DNA from: Hydractinia symbiolongicarpus
Taxonomy: Eukaryota > Cnidaria > Hydrozoa > Anthoathecata > Hydractiniidae
Direction: 5' to 3'
Length of the DNA stretch: 60,000 nucleotides
NCBI RefSeq assembly: GCF_029227915.1
Contig: NC_079889.1
Location: 5,458,001-5,518,000, forward strand
Under the pieces are notes generated by a model that saw nothing but the letters and a program-made list of their open reading frames with translations, was not told where the DNA came from and did no database searches. The position numbers were made by a program, and so were the translations under genes. Positions 1 through 11,367 of this stretch are shown here, piece by piece (position 1 is the stretch's first letter; each line of letters begins with the position of its first letter).

Positions 1-117
1 TAATTTTTTTGATTTGGTCAAGGATTGAATAATTAGGGAATTTCCCTTACTCAATTCTAATTTTGTTGATGTCAGCATATATAGTATATATGCATTTGCG
101 CATGCATTGATGACATA

Positions 118-183
118 CATTTAATATTATTTTGTGTTGGTTATTGGCATTTATATATCATTTAATATTATTTTGTGTTGGTT
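118..183. repeat. Short direct repeat, 41-bp spacing
   Basis: A stretch starting CATTTAATATTATTTTG and running to GGTTA occurs at 118 and again at 159. It lies just beyond the truncated end of the retrotransposon and has no recognised role. Confidence 0.7.
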
Positions 184-271
184 ACTAGCAGATGTCTTAG
201 GGAAATTCCCTTTGGTCGACGTCGTCTGCACCAGAACGAACATTTCTCTATCTCTTGCGGCATTCACTTTG

Positions 272-1727
272 TCAAAATTGTCTCTTTCCAGATCGTTTTA
301 ATGCACAGTTTGCACATGTCGGTGAATCCTTGGCGCCAAAAATGTGTACCGTCATCTGATAGGTATCGGATTGCGCTTCTGACATTATGTCCTCGTTCCA
401 CAGAAATCTCAAGGAGTCTTTATCTAGGTCATCCACTTTCACTTGGAGAAAAATTTCTTCTATATCAGCAGAGATTGCAATTGGGTATAGACGTGACCTC
501 ATTAAAACTCCCGTGAGGTTGTTTAACAAGTCTGGACGACGTAGCAGAGCATCATTTAGACTGCGATCGTGGTGTTTTGATGCGGCATCGAATACCACTC
601 TAATTCTTCCAGGCTTCTTTGGGTTGAAAACCAGATGATGAGGTAAATACCAGGTTTTATTGGTAGTACGACATCTTTCTTGCGTATTCTTTTCTAATAT
701 ATTTATCGAAGGTATCTTTATACAATTTATGCAGATTTGGGTTCTTTCTTAGTCTTTGAAGTAGGTGTGCAAACCTTTTTTCTGCCGTTGCACGATTGTT
801 AGGAAGGATAACGCTCTCCTTCCAAAGCATAGGGACTTCGTACTTTCCGCAGTCAAATCTGGTCTGTAGATCAAGTTTATGCAGACAGATTCTATCTCCA
901 ATATATTGCGCAGGATCCCTGTCGTTCACATTTCCAATTGAATTTTGTTCCCACAATCTTTGTACAGCTTCATGAATACTTTCCTTTGATTCCAGATGCA
1001 ATTTATTTACGAAAGGATTGGCAATGTGGCCATGTGGTCCGAAAGGCATCCAACCAAATACGGTTTTTATGGCTGATAACTTTGATCCAATTCCGGTTCT
1101 CACATCAAGCGGTATGTGCACAGACAGAACATTTGCACCAATCAATATACCAATCTGACCGCTTTGTACGCAGTGAAGTTTGATTCCTTTAATGTGCTCA
1201 AAACGAGAGATATCCTCAGGATATATTTGCGCAGGCATGTGAAAGTGTGTTTTTGGAACGGTGTAGCATTGATCAATCTGTACGTTTAAATAGTCTGGTG
1301 TAGATTTCGCATTCAGCTTCGTCTCCTTTACTTTAATCTCATTACCAGTATCATTTATCATACTGATTGATATTATTTTGCTTTTCGTCTTCAACTTCAG
1401 TTTTTCAGCAACATCTCGACTGAGAAGGGTACTCTGACTGCCAGAATCGAGAAGAGCGTACGTTGTTGTCCAAGTTGAGTCCAAACCAATTAACTTGACA
1501 GGTACTACAGCAAGAAAAACTGTTTCCTTTAATTGACTAGGGATCTGGGTTTCCCCTTGAAATGTTGGCTGATCTTCTTTCTTTGGAGGTTCATTGTCTT
1601 TCTTTTCACCAACAAAGTATTTATGCAGCGTTGTGTGGTGTCTTTCAAAGCAACCGGATTCTAAGCAGCTGTTTTTTGATGTGCATTTTGAGGTGAAATG
1701 GTCTTGTTTTAAACAGTTGTAGCACAT
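272..1727 (-). pseudogene. BEL/Pao protease and N-terminal reverse transcriptase
   Basis: The 1727-657 piece opens with the second zinc knuckle and carries the aspartic-protease motif LLDSGSQSTLLS near residue 95. It then has the BEL linker motifs GWMPFGP and LPNNRATAEKRF. A frameshift between about 660 and 690 moves to the frame with KTWYLPHHLVFNPKKPGR, which runs into the 598-272 piece: VVFDAASKHHDRSLNDALL, AISADIEEIFLQVKV and HIFGAKDSPTCANCALKR. These are the first palm motifs of a Pao-type reverse transcriptase, with the first catalytic Asp in SADIEE. A shift near 285 follows and the second catalytic box (F/YxDD) is not found in frame. RNase H and integrase are absent. Confidence 0.85.
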
Positions 1728-3274
1728 ATTAAGTTTCTTCGCAGCCTGAAATTATTTCTCTGGATCCATTTCCTTGTATGTTGGACATTTGAAAAATGGA
1801 TGTTTTTCCTTGCATATCCGACAAAATTGTACTCATTAGCCTTGCGATGGAGAGTTCCAGTCCATTGATTATCGTTTTGATCTTCTCCATCCCTTCTCCT
1901 ATTACTTCGCTCGTTCTTCCGATCTCGACTACCAGGGAAGTCGTCAGGAAGGTATGGTTCCTTCGATGCAAGGATTCTTTCTTGCAGCCAGGACTCTAAG
2001 TGAGTAAGGTTTAGTTCTTGACTTCTGCGAATTTTGAGACAATATTCCGCCCACTTCGGATGCAGGTATTGAGGTAGACGTTTACAAGCTTGGCAACGTC
2101 GGTGCTGTATAGGTCGGAGACATAATTCAGCTTCTGCAACGTTATTAAACATCACTTATGGTATAATACAAGTCTGTTAAACCAACGGAATCTCTATTTA
2201 AAATGGGTTTTCCATTGGTCATCTTTGATAGGACAGCATGAGCAATTCGTGATCTTTGCCCAAACATGTATTTTATTCTTATCAGGGACATGACGTATCC
2301 CTCATAATCCTTTTTGAATCCCTGAATTGCGCGGCGTACTTCACCTTTTGCATGTTGATTAAGGTAAGCACATTTCTGTTTTGTTGACAAGTACTCTTGA
2401 CTGTGAACTAAATCATTGAAACTGGTGACGAAATCGACGTAATGCTGAGGGGATCCGTCAAACCAAGGTATTCTGATGCGAGGTAGTCCTTGTTGGACAA
2501 ACCATGACGACAGCGAATCTTCTACCTTTGCGTCGGATGGTAATGGTGGTATCTTTGCGTCTAGAAAATCAATCCATGAGTCCACCTGATTGTTTTCCAA
2601 TGGCCGTTGTCTTACTTGTGTTGAAGTGTGGAATGGAGTAGGATCTACTTTTCTCTGCAATTTTGGTACAGCTCCATGTGTAGGTCTAGTTGTTGTAGGC
2701 GGCTGAGATGTCATAACAGTAGAATATTGTGTTCCAAATAGTGTTCTGTGTGTCTGTCCATTTCCATATTCAAATTCGTAGTAGGTTGTAGGATTGGATG
2801 TTACCATAGATCCAAGATGTACATTTGTGGATGGATCGGTTGTTGATAGCCGGGAAAATTCGAAGGTGAGTTGTGCATTAGCATAAGTGTTTTGTTCGAC
2901 GGAATTCCCAAAATCATCCATTAACCAAGCTCTCCCATCTTCAGATGGTGCATCGTGTTGTCTTTGGTCAAAATATTCATTTAATTTTGACTTGCAATTG
3001 TCGATGGATAGGTTTATGTCATCCATCCATTCTTCTGTGTCTTCCCCAAGATCTTCTAATGCTTGGTTTATCTCCTTCGCTTCTCTTTGAACCACCAAAA
3101 GACTTTGAAATAACGAATTAATTTGTGTGCGGCTTCCTCTTTCTTGTAAAAGCTTTTCTAGTTGTTGGATTCTCTTTGTGATAGAGCCTTTTTTCCACCA
3201 CGTTGTCTTTTCAGGACATTCATTTTTTGTTCAGAACGATCTTGATACAAAAGATCCTTCTGTGGCTCCGTCAT
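1709..3274 (-). pseudogene. BEL/Pao gag, frameshifted
   Basis: This is the capsid/nucleocapsid part of the retrotransposon. The likely original start is the ATG at 3274; the frame then shifts in an A-rich run near 3195. The longest open piece (3098-2145) begins with a helical acidic region and a Ser/Thr/Pro-rich middle, followed by LPRIRIPWFDG and QKCAYLNQHAKGEVRRAI, which match the DUF1759 (retrotransposon peptidase-associated) region of BEL gags. A shift near 2150 moves into the frame with HPKWAEYC. Another shift near 1825 is needed to read the first zinc knuckle, CRICKEKHPFFKC. The second knuckle, CYNCLKQDHFTSKC, starts the next open piece after the stop at 1752-1754. The family call is firm; function is lost. 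Confidence 0.8.
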
Positions 3275-3294
3275 TGCAGCAGTACAGCAACTCA

Positions 3295-3815
3295 GAAAAA
3301 GCAAACAGGATCAGTACAGCAGTACAGCAAATCAGCAAACAGCGTAAAGTTAATGTAGATATATCAGCAATGACTGTAACTAGAGCCTTAACTGCATTCC
3401 CAGCCGGTCCACAGCTCTACAGGAAATTTCGAACAATAGTGAAGGTTAAAGTTCTTACAAACGTGACCAACTCAGCAAGCTGCAAACACAGTCAGCAAAG
3501 AGCAAATTCAAGATCAGTATAGCACCTCAGCAAAAAGCGTAGGTTAATGTATATATCAGCGATGATGTGACTACAGCCTTAACTGCATTCCCAGCAGGTC
3601 CACAGCTCTACAGGAAATTTCGAACAACAGTGGAAGTTAAAGTTCTTACAAACAGGATCGACTCAGCAAGCAGCAAACACAGTCAGCAAACAGCAAACTC
3701 GGGAACTGTACAGCAATTCAGCTACAGTGTAAATTTAACGTAGAATTCGGAAATGATGTAACTAGAGCCTTAACTGCACTTCCAGCAGGTCCACAGCTCT
3801 ACAGGAAATTTCGAT
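3295..3815. repeat. 191-bp tandem repeat, about 2.7 copies
   Basis: The segment GCCTTAACTGCA starts at 3385, 3576 and 3767, exactly 191 bp apart, followed each time by GGTCCACAGCTCTACAGG. Copies are diverged by a few percent with small indels. The array lies just upstream of the retrotransposon gag start (minus strand), so it is probably its leader or part of its LTR. Confidence 0.85.
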
Positions 3816-4566
3816 GACAGCACTAAACGTCTGCTAAACACTCTTTTCAGCTTCTCGTTGTCAAAATTTGTAATCTTTATGCTTGGATTGTTTGCGCAGT
3901 GAAGAAGATTTTTTTCTTTGCGATGTGTCTCTTTCAACAATTACAAATTGTGATTCCTTTCACTAACGCAACTCGCAAGTGAATAAAATGTTACGGTATA
4001 TATATATAAAGAACAATGAATTCCCTAATGGAATTAAAGCTCGTTTTTTACATAATGATATAAATTCTAAATATATATCAACTGGCTCCTTAAGGGAGTC
4101 ATTGACGTAACGGAATAATCATATTCAGGACAACAGGACAAATTCTTATAAAAGTAAACAAAAAAATAGCTAACTAGCTCTTGATCACGAAGCACGAAGA
4201 TAGCCAAATCACAAAATTAGTTTGTGTGTTACATGGCTAAAAGTACTATAAAACATTCCCTAAACTGTAGAAACGTATAGAAAACAAATATTTTTCTAAA
4301 TACACAGCATTTGGAAGATATAAGGCTCAAAAATGAACATTTAAAATGGCTATCGCTTCACAGATTTCCCAGATAAAAAAAAAGCTATATCCAAGATGCG
4401 ATTCGTGCTTTTAATTCAAAAGAAACTTGGTATGCTTTGACTCACGCAACCATATCCTTAAGGATTTTAAAAAATTGACATAAACATCCCCCGTTTTTTA
4501 AACTTCTCCTGGAATATGGAAATTGCCGCTCATACAGAAAGACGTATACGGATATTATAATATACA
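3816..4566. other. No gene recognised
   Basis: AT-rich sequence between the BEL tandem repeat and the first CTAG-ended repeat. It may include the rest of the retrotransposon LTR, but I could not identify its ends. No coding similarity seen. Confidence 0.5.
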
Positions 4567-4570
4567 CTAG

Positions 4571-4682
4571 GCGGTAGCCGTGGATAAATCGCACGTCCTT
4601 TATATATCATATCGTGTTTCTATAACACAGCGTTCTTCTCGCGCACAGACAGACGTAATACGGCTTTTATTAAAGAGACTAG
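4571..4682 (+). repeat. Short CTAG-ended repeat unit (112 bp)
   Basis: It starts after CTAG (4567-4570) with GCGGTAGCCGTGGATAAAT, a decayed version of the TCGTTAGCCCGTGG head. It ends with CAGACAGACGTAATACGGC, an A/T stretch and AGAGACTAG. The same plan recurs at 9472, 11194 and 23720. Confidence 0.6.
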
Positions 4683-6439
4683 TCGTTAAGCCGTGGAACA
4701 ATCGCGTGGATTGTTCCACGTAATTATTTCGCGCACTTGTTATGAAATTACTCTGCGGTAGTCATGGTCCCTGGAAATATACACTTATATTGCAACGCAT
4801 ACACCGTTGCAGTGTCGTGACTGTAACATATTTTTCAAAAAATAACTTTCCCGCAACAATAGCTGAAATAAAAACAGAGTTCTACAAACCATTTTTACTC
4901 CGTCATAACAAAAACAATCGGTCAATATTATTTTATTTCGCAGAATAAGTTTCAGCGTAAATTCAAAATTATTTGTGCAACCAGGTTGAACGCCTAGTAC
5001 AGGCAAACAGTTTTGAACACACCGGTGGGACAATTAATAGTAGTCGTAAACAGTTGCACACGATCAGGTGCAGTGCTTTAGTACTGGTTTACAGTATGGT
5101 ATACAGTATGTTGTAAATCAAGTGAAGCGGATACACCATTATAGTGTTGCGACTGTAACATATTTTTCAAAAAATAAATTTTCCGCAACGATAGCTGAAA
5201 TAAAAATAGTGTTTACAAACCGTTGCTACCCTGTCATAGCAAAAACAATCGGTCAATATTATTTTATTTTGTGGAATATTTTTTTTAAAAGTTCAAAAAT
5301 TAATTGGCACACCGGGCGGAGTGCTTAGTACAGTTAAAAAGTGTTGTACAGACATATAAGGATAATACCCTTTTAAGAAAATCTTTCTCTGTTTAATAAA
5401 AACACAATAAACAGTCCATTGCCACAGGGCTGAGCGGTTAGTCCAGGTAAAGTGTTGCACATCCGTACAGGGGTGATTACCGAGAAAGTTTAAAAATAAT
5501 TGTTACAGTGGGCACATTGCACATGTGCATAGGCGTAACAGCCTTTTCCAAAAAACAGTCTGTTGTTAACACTGGGCTAAGTGCTTAGTACAGGTAAACA
5601 TAGTTTAACAGGCGTATAGGCGTATTACCCTTTTCCAAAATTCTTCATTGCAACTTCGGTTTAAATAAAAACACAGGGAACAGCCTGTCGTTACCCATCC
5701 AGCCAAAACAATCGCTCAGCCATTTCATTTGAAGCAAAAGTTTGCAGAAAAAGTTCGCAGGAATATAATAGAATATGTAGCTACCTAGCTAGCTAACTGC
5801 ATTTAGCATAAAAGTTATTGCTCAAGATTATTGTTGTAGTCAAACTGCATTTTTATACTCTCAGTGCTTAGTCAAAGATATAGCTAAGGAGGTAGCTAAA
5901 TAGCAGGAGCCTCAACACCAAAATAAATGTTGGCTAGGATAAAAACCTCTTATACTATATGGAATAGTAATAAGTAAGGCTCTAGCTAGCTAGCTAGCTG
6001 AATTTCAAAATCTTCGTTCCTAGCCAAAAGCTCTAAAAATGGTGCGTTTAAGATTTGTACATGGCTAAAAAACGTGACAATATATTTATCTTAGCATGTA
6101 AAAACATATAGAAAACAAATGTTACAAAAATGGAATTATCAGAAAGAAAAAATAAAGCAAACAGTTAAGAAACTTTTCTTTCTCTAGCAATGCGTTGACT
6201 CAATCTGCTTGCCAAATGTCGGATTGATACATAAAAATTGTTGCTAAGAAATATAAAGAGCTTTAGTTTCTGATTGGTCATTTATATAAAACTCCGCTCC
6301 TGATTGGACCAGCGGGAACCCGTCCCTGTGCAAGCGGGGGCCCGACGGGTTTTCGTCCCTGCGCTAGCGGGCTAGTATTTCGTGCGTGGTTAACACAAGT
6401 CGCTTTTGACGCACGAACAGACAGACAACGGCTATTACT
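4683..6439 (+). repeat. Long CTAG-ended repeat unit, copy 1 (1.76 kb)
   Basis: It begins TCGTTAAGCCGTGG with a hairpin (CGTGGAACAATC, CGCG, GATTGTTCCACG) and ends ACAGACAGACAACGGCTATTACTAG. Inside, a module of about 330 bp occurs twice (from 4799 and from 5129), marked by CAATCGGTCAATATTATTTTA. The same modules occur in the units at 9657 and 11368. A TATATAAAA flanked by two ATTGG boxes lies near 6270-6310. It is probably a non-autonomous element; no transposase is encoded. Confidence 0.6.
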
Positions 6440-8110
6440 AGCCATAGTTACCACTAATGCGAATTGCTAATAACGATTTAAAAAATACGAATAAAATGGA
6501 AAATGGTGGATGTGTCATGTAACTGCGTGATAACGGGTATGATAACAGAAATGCAGAACGGAATCGAATAGAGACTTTTGGATAAGCTTATTGCCCAGGG
6601 GAAAAATTATAAATAAGAAGCCCTGAGGCTTGAAGATTTCCGTCATTAGCCTGTAAGATTCTAAAATTTGAAGTATAGACTTTGAAAACGAAGAACAATG
6701 GGGTAAACAAATCATAAGTACCCTAATTCTCAATTATTATTGTCACTAACCTAAAATACAACATAATAAATAAAAATTAAGAAATAATTTTTTTACATAT
6801 ATATAGTATATGTGCTAAAAACCTTAACTGGATATTTTTATAACTGATCTGAAAAATTCTTAAAACTCTAGGATACAGATTGTTATGTATGAATTTGGGG
6901 ATTCGAATATAATAACTTCTGAACAAGTTCAATTTCAATGAATTATTATTTACCAATAAAATCCTTTAAAATTTACTGTCTCGTTGAAGATTTTTCGAAA
7001 ATGCTGATGGTGCATGGTTTGGTAACAGTTGATCTGAAAAAGAAAATACATTTTAAAAAAAAAGAAACAAGAATACTATTTTACCAGGAACTGAATTAAT
7101 ACCAGGTTGTGTAATTATTGTCTCCTTTGAGACAAATCAATGCCATGTGATGGACAAGGTATATTATATCAGTATATGTACATAAATTTAGTCAAGCTGG
7201 CTTTCGATATCATTGTTAAACAAGTAACATTTTAAGCAGGCGTAAATGCACAATTAATAAATTTATCAAACTTAATAAATTGATAGTCTTTTCATGGGAT
7301 TTTTAAAATCAAGTCTTTTCTAAGAAATCTTAGAAAAATATATTGTGATATTATAGGTAAGGTCAAGAAAGTATTTCAAGCAAATTAGGGTCCATTTTTT
7401 TCAACAAAATATCCGGCTATTAAGCACTCAAGGAGAACTGATAATTAGCCAGTAACAGAATGGTTAGCCGATGCAGAATAATTATATATAGGGTGCGTAC
7501 AGTATAATTAGTCGCTCATACAGCTAATTATACAATATAAATTTTTGATTTAATTTATTTATTTATTTATATTTATTTCCGAATTTATATACAGGATGAG
7601 TATGTCAGTAAAAAATACTGTTATAAATATACGTCATGTAGTTCAGCCGTTAAATTTCCACACATTTCTTCGTTATCGATCTCCCCATAGCCATCTATAT
7701 TTATATAGTTCCACATAAAGTTGTACTTCAATTGAAACCAAAAATAGGTAAAAGAAATGCTTGTGCCAAGAAGCTAGTGTTATTTATGCCATGTTATTTA
7801 ACAAGACACTATTCTGATTTCAAGAAAAAACATGAAAAATGAAGAGCACAAAGAAGCCTGGAACAACAATTATACTGTGGGTAGCGTATAGTTATACTGC
7901 AACGGCTGAACTATCATGTTATTGACTAATTATTAGCTCACCTTGACTATTCAGGACTTGTCAGGCTTCGACAACTTTTTTGCCGAAGATATAAAAAATC
8001 TTGTGACGAATATCTTTTTACCTGATAGCAATAGCCTCACAAAGGTTCCTTCGGAAGTTATTTTAGACCTATTTTTTCAAAAGAACAGGAGTCTGGTATC
8101 CAGCCCCTCA
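6440..8110. other. No gene recognised
   Basis: AT-rich unique-looking sequence with short TTTA-rich runs near 7555-7580. I see no coding similarity on either strand. Confidence 0.5.
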
Positions 8111-8267
8111 TGATAAAAAGAGGGTGCCGATAAGCTGCAAACGGCCGCATATAAAAGGGTGAGTTTGGCGGCTTTTTGAATGAAATTATTGGTTGTCCTT
8201 TGAAACTCCCTAACTTTTCACAAATTTTTACGGCGTATGCGGCTTATCAGCACCCTTATTGATAAAA
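8111..8267. mobile_element. Short inverted-repeat transposon (MITE), 141 bp
   Basis: TGATAAAA at 8111-8118 is repeated exactly at 8260-8267 as an 8-bp target-site duplication. Between them the ends are inverted: AGAGGGTGCCGATAAGCTGC on the left, and ATAAGGGTGCTGATAAGCCGC when the right end is read on the minus strand. An 8-bp duplication with GGGTG-type ends suggests a hAT-type non-autonomous element. No coding capacity. Confidence 0.75.
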
Positions 8268-8442
8268 TTAAGCAAAGCAGGACAAAGGTTATTTAAAGGT
8301 AACTAAAGCACTATTTTGTGTAGCTAGTTAGCCGGGTAGCTTGATATATAGCTAGTAAAAGTAATTTTAAAAGGAATTTAAAAATAGTTTTAGCTCCCTA
8401 GCTACATCAGTAAAGCTACTATGACAAGCCACATCTGGAAGG

Positions 8443-8783
8443 CAAGACCAGTCAGGAAAAACAGCAAACATGTAACCTAATTAGGCTATTATCTCCTAAT
8501 TAAGCCATGCTGATTGCCTAACTAGGATATGAAATCATATTTTTAACTTTTGCAAAAAAATACGCACATTCGCGTCCATATTACTTGTTGTTTTGATTCT
8601 TACCAATGCTGCGCCTAACTCATCAAAATTGTGGACAGCGCGTTAACAGTGTTTTTTTTTTGCTTTTAAAAAAAATTCATAGCCTAATTAGCATAGCCAA
8701 GTTAGAAATCCCTCTCCTAATTTGGCGAATAGCCTAATTAGTTTATGATATCCTAATTTGCTGTTTTTCCTGACTGAAGACCA
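8443..8783. mobile_element. Short inverted-repeat transposon (MITE), about 325 bp
   Basis: The ends are inverted copies of GTCAGGAAAAACAGCAAA (left from 8451, right ending at 8774), each followed internally by CCTAATTAGGCTAT-type sequence also in inverted orientation. AAGACCA flanks both sides (8444-8450 and 8777-8783) as a 7-bp duplication, possibly a decayed 8-bp one. No transposase inside. Confidence 0.7.
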
Positions 8784-9436
8784 ACATAATGTAAGCAGTT
8801 TTAGTCATGGCCAGAGATAATTGACATCATAATGTACTTTAACATCAGATAACAACCTTAACATGTAACATCCTTCAAGAAGGCAAGTAGTGACATATAC
8901 AGCATTCAAAAAAGTTCAAAGAATGTATCAACGGCACAAGAAAACTTCCCAGTTATAAATTTCGATGCCTCCCTAAATTGCGGCCTTTGGATCAACGCCA
9001 GGAACCGTCCTAAGTTTTCATATGAGACATAAGTAATCCTTCCACTTACTTACCGTTAACAGGTTTAGCAACAACGTGATTCAGACAAAAACAAATTTAT
9101 TCTTGAAGATAAATTTACATGGGCTGCACCGACATTTAAGCACGCTAAACGAGGCAAACGTAGCCTCATATTAGAAAGCTCCATATTAGCATAACAAAAG
9201 AATCTCGATTAACATTTTTTATCGCACTCAAATCTTTAGAGACAACAAGGACACCGAGACAAAAAAAAGATTTGCTCAATGAGTGTTTTTTTGTCTTGGT
9301 GATACCAAACACATAGGTTGTGTTTTATCAGAGCCGGGTTGGAAGATTGAGCAGAAATCCCCCGCGAAGTAGAGAGTAAAAAAAAATTTCTGCCATACAC
9401 AACACAAACATTACATACCCACGGTCCATTAAATGT
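8784..9436. other. No gene recognised
   Basis: It holds one hairpin: CACCGAGACAAAAAAA near 9252 pairs with TTTTTTTGTCTTGGTG ending at 9301. Nothing else recognised. Confidence 0.5.
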
Positions 9437-9471
9437 GCGCCCCTTCGGCGGGGCGCAATTATAGAGACTAG
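9437..9471 (+). repeat. Hairpin plus CTAG end, Helitron-like 3' terminus
   Basis: GCGCCCC pairs with GGGGCGC across a short TTCGGC-type loop (9437-9456), followed by AATTATAGAGACTAG. A stable hairpin about ten bases before a CTRR end is the classical Helitron 3' terminus. The next repeat unit begins at once with TCG. Confidence 0.55.
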
Positions 9472-9656
9472 TCGTTAGCGCGTGGAAAAATCCACGGGGT
9501 CGCCCGTCCTTTAAATTAACCCGTTACAACAAAGTGGACAGAAATATATCGCATTTGGTATTGATACGCATTTTTAAAATTCCGTGTTTCTGTTACGAGA
9601 CACGGCTTTCGCGGACACATAGACAGACAAACATCGGCTATTACTAAAGAGACTAG
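9472..9656 (+). repeat. Short CTAG-ended repeat unit (185 bp)
   Basis: Starts TCGTTAGCGCGTGG with the hairpin CGTGGA/TCCACG, then GGTCGCCCGTCC. Ends GACAGACAAACATCGGC, TATTACTAAAG and AGACTAG. It directly abuts the next unit at 9657. Confidence 0.65.
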
Positions 9657-11193
9657 TCGGGAAACCCGGCGTTCAAACGCCGGGGTAAACCACAAGTCAA
9701 GGTGTGAGCCAGCGGTGAACAATAAGAGTCGTAAACTGTGACACACGATCAAGTGGAGCGCTTTAGGACAGGTACACAGTATGACGCAAATCAAGTAAAG
9801 CGCATACACCATTATAGAGATGCGACTGTAACGTATTTTTTAAAAAATAACTTTCCCGCAACGATAGCTGAAATAAAAACAGAGTTTATAAACCGTTGTT
9901 ACTTCATCATGGCAAAAACAATCGGTCAATATTATTTTATTTTGCGGAATAAGATTTTGTAAAAGTTAAAAAATTAATCGTGACACTGGGCTGATCGCTT
10001 GGTATAGTTAAACAGTGTTGCACATGCGCTAGGTACAACAACCTTTTACAAAAAATGGTCTGTTGTTAACACTGGGCTAATCGCTTAAGGTTTAACAGGT
10101 GTAATACTCTCTTCCAAAAAAACTTCATTGCAACTTCGGTTTAAATGAAAACACCTGTTGTTACCCCTCCAGCTAAAGCAATTGCTCAGCCATTTTATTT
10201 GCAGAAAAAGTTTTCAGAAAATTAATAACAGATGCTACCTAACTAACTGCATAGCATAAGAGTTATTGCTTAAGAATATTGTTGTATTAGCCCAACTGCA
10301 TTTTTATACTTTCACTTTTTAGCCATAGATAGGAGCTAGCTAAATGGCTAAAAGCCTTACTTATATTACTATTTTGTATGGTATAACAGCTTTTTATGCT
10401 AGCCAATATTTATTTTTATATTAAGACTACAGTCTACAGTCTTAATATAAAAATAAATATTGGCTAGCATAAAAAGCTGTTATACCATACAGAATAGTAA
10501 TATAAGTAAGGCTCTAGTAGTTGGCTAGGTAGCTAGCAAAATTTTCGTTCCTAGCCAAAAATCCTAAAACTAGTGTGTTTAAGAATTGTATGTGACTAAA
10601 AACGTGACAATATGTTTATCTTGACATTTTAGAACATATAAAAAAATAATTTTACGAAAATAAAAAGCTTATAGAAGACAAAAAGGTGAAACAGACTTAC
10701 AAACAGCACTGACCCACCATTACCTTAAAAACAAAAATGGCCATCATGTTTCAGTCCTCATGTTTCTTCGTTGGCATGCCCAGGCCGCGAAAGTCTTGGA
10801 TTGGTTTTTTAAACAATCAAGCGTATTGATTGGTGTAATATGTACGAGCGGTCAAAACAAAGTCAGTAACACTATCAGTAAAATGTCCCATTTGTTTTCT
10901 GTAGCTCCTGAGCGAAAACGGCGATTGAAGTCACGGGGTAATTATTATTAAAAATGCTGTATTAAAATAATGCATTTATTTTTATCACTAAATTTATTTT
11001 TCTTACTTGGCAATAAATTAAGTTATTCAATTAATTATGAAATAAATTAACTTTAGAATTTATTTTAATCAATAATAAGATGTGCGATTAAACAACCCCT
11101 TGGTTTCTAAAAATCGCGGAAAGATCAAAGGTATATTGGTAATCCTTTTGAACAGACAGACAGACGGAATACGGCTATTATTATAGAGACTAG
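9657..11193 (+). repeat. Long CTAG-ended repeat unit, copy 2 (1.54 kb)
   Basis: Starts TCGGGAAACCCGGCG with the hairpin CCCGGCG/CGCCGGG and ends ACAGACAGACAGACGGAATAC, then GGCTATTATTATAGAG and ACTAG. It shares the internal modules of the units at 4683 and 11368 (for example CAATCGGTCAATATTATTTTA near 9920) and contains the large hairpin at 10353. Confidence 0.65.
10353..10514. repeat. Large hairpin, about 75-bp arms
   Basis: From AGCCTTACTTATATTACTA on the left to its reverse complement ending GTAAGGCT at 10513, the two arms match almost perfectly around a loop of about 9 bases (ACAGTCTAC). One arm also occurs alone near 5930-5985 and partly near 38921, so the hairpin probably arose from inversion and duplication of a repeat segment. 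Confidence 0.85.
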
Positions 11194-11367
11194 TCGTTGC
11201 TCGTGGAAAAATCCACGGGTTCGCCCGTCCATTATATTTACCCGTCACAACAAAGTGCATAAAAATATATATTGCATTTGATATTCGTGTTTCCGTAACA
11301 TCATTTTCTAACTCAGCGGAGGGTCCGCGCAGATAGAGACAGACGACGGCTTTTATTATAGAGATAG
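11194..11367 (+). repeat. Short CTAG-type repeat unit (174 bp)
   Basis: Starts TCGTTGCTCGTGG with the hairpin CGTGGA/TCCACG. Ends AGACAGACGACGGC, TTTTATTATAGAG and ATAG, a mutated CTAG. The next unit follows directly. Confidence 0.6.

Larger units (their letters stand above)
200..3820 (-). mobile_element. Decayed BEL/Pao LTR retrotransposon
   Basis: Read on the minus strand, the order is a 191-bp tandem repeat (leader or LTR region), gag with a DUF1759-like region and two zinc knuckles, an aspartic protease and the start of a reverse transcriptase. This is the BEL/Pao order. The element is broken by frameshifts near 3195, 2150, 1825, 675 and 285 and by an in-frame stop at 1752-1754. Sequence resembling the element is lost near 200, before RNase H and integrase, so it is 3'-truncated. 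I could not define LTRs. Confidence 0.85.

Noticed and set aside
4742-9962. Similar short peptides (TVTYFxKNxF, ATIAEIK) open in three repeat copies at 4742-4948, 5068-5328 and 9738-9962
   Set aside because: The fourth related module (from about 11541) has stops in this frame, and the similarity extends at DNA level outside the frame. It is repeat DNA, not a conserved protein.
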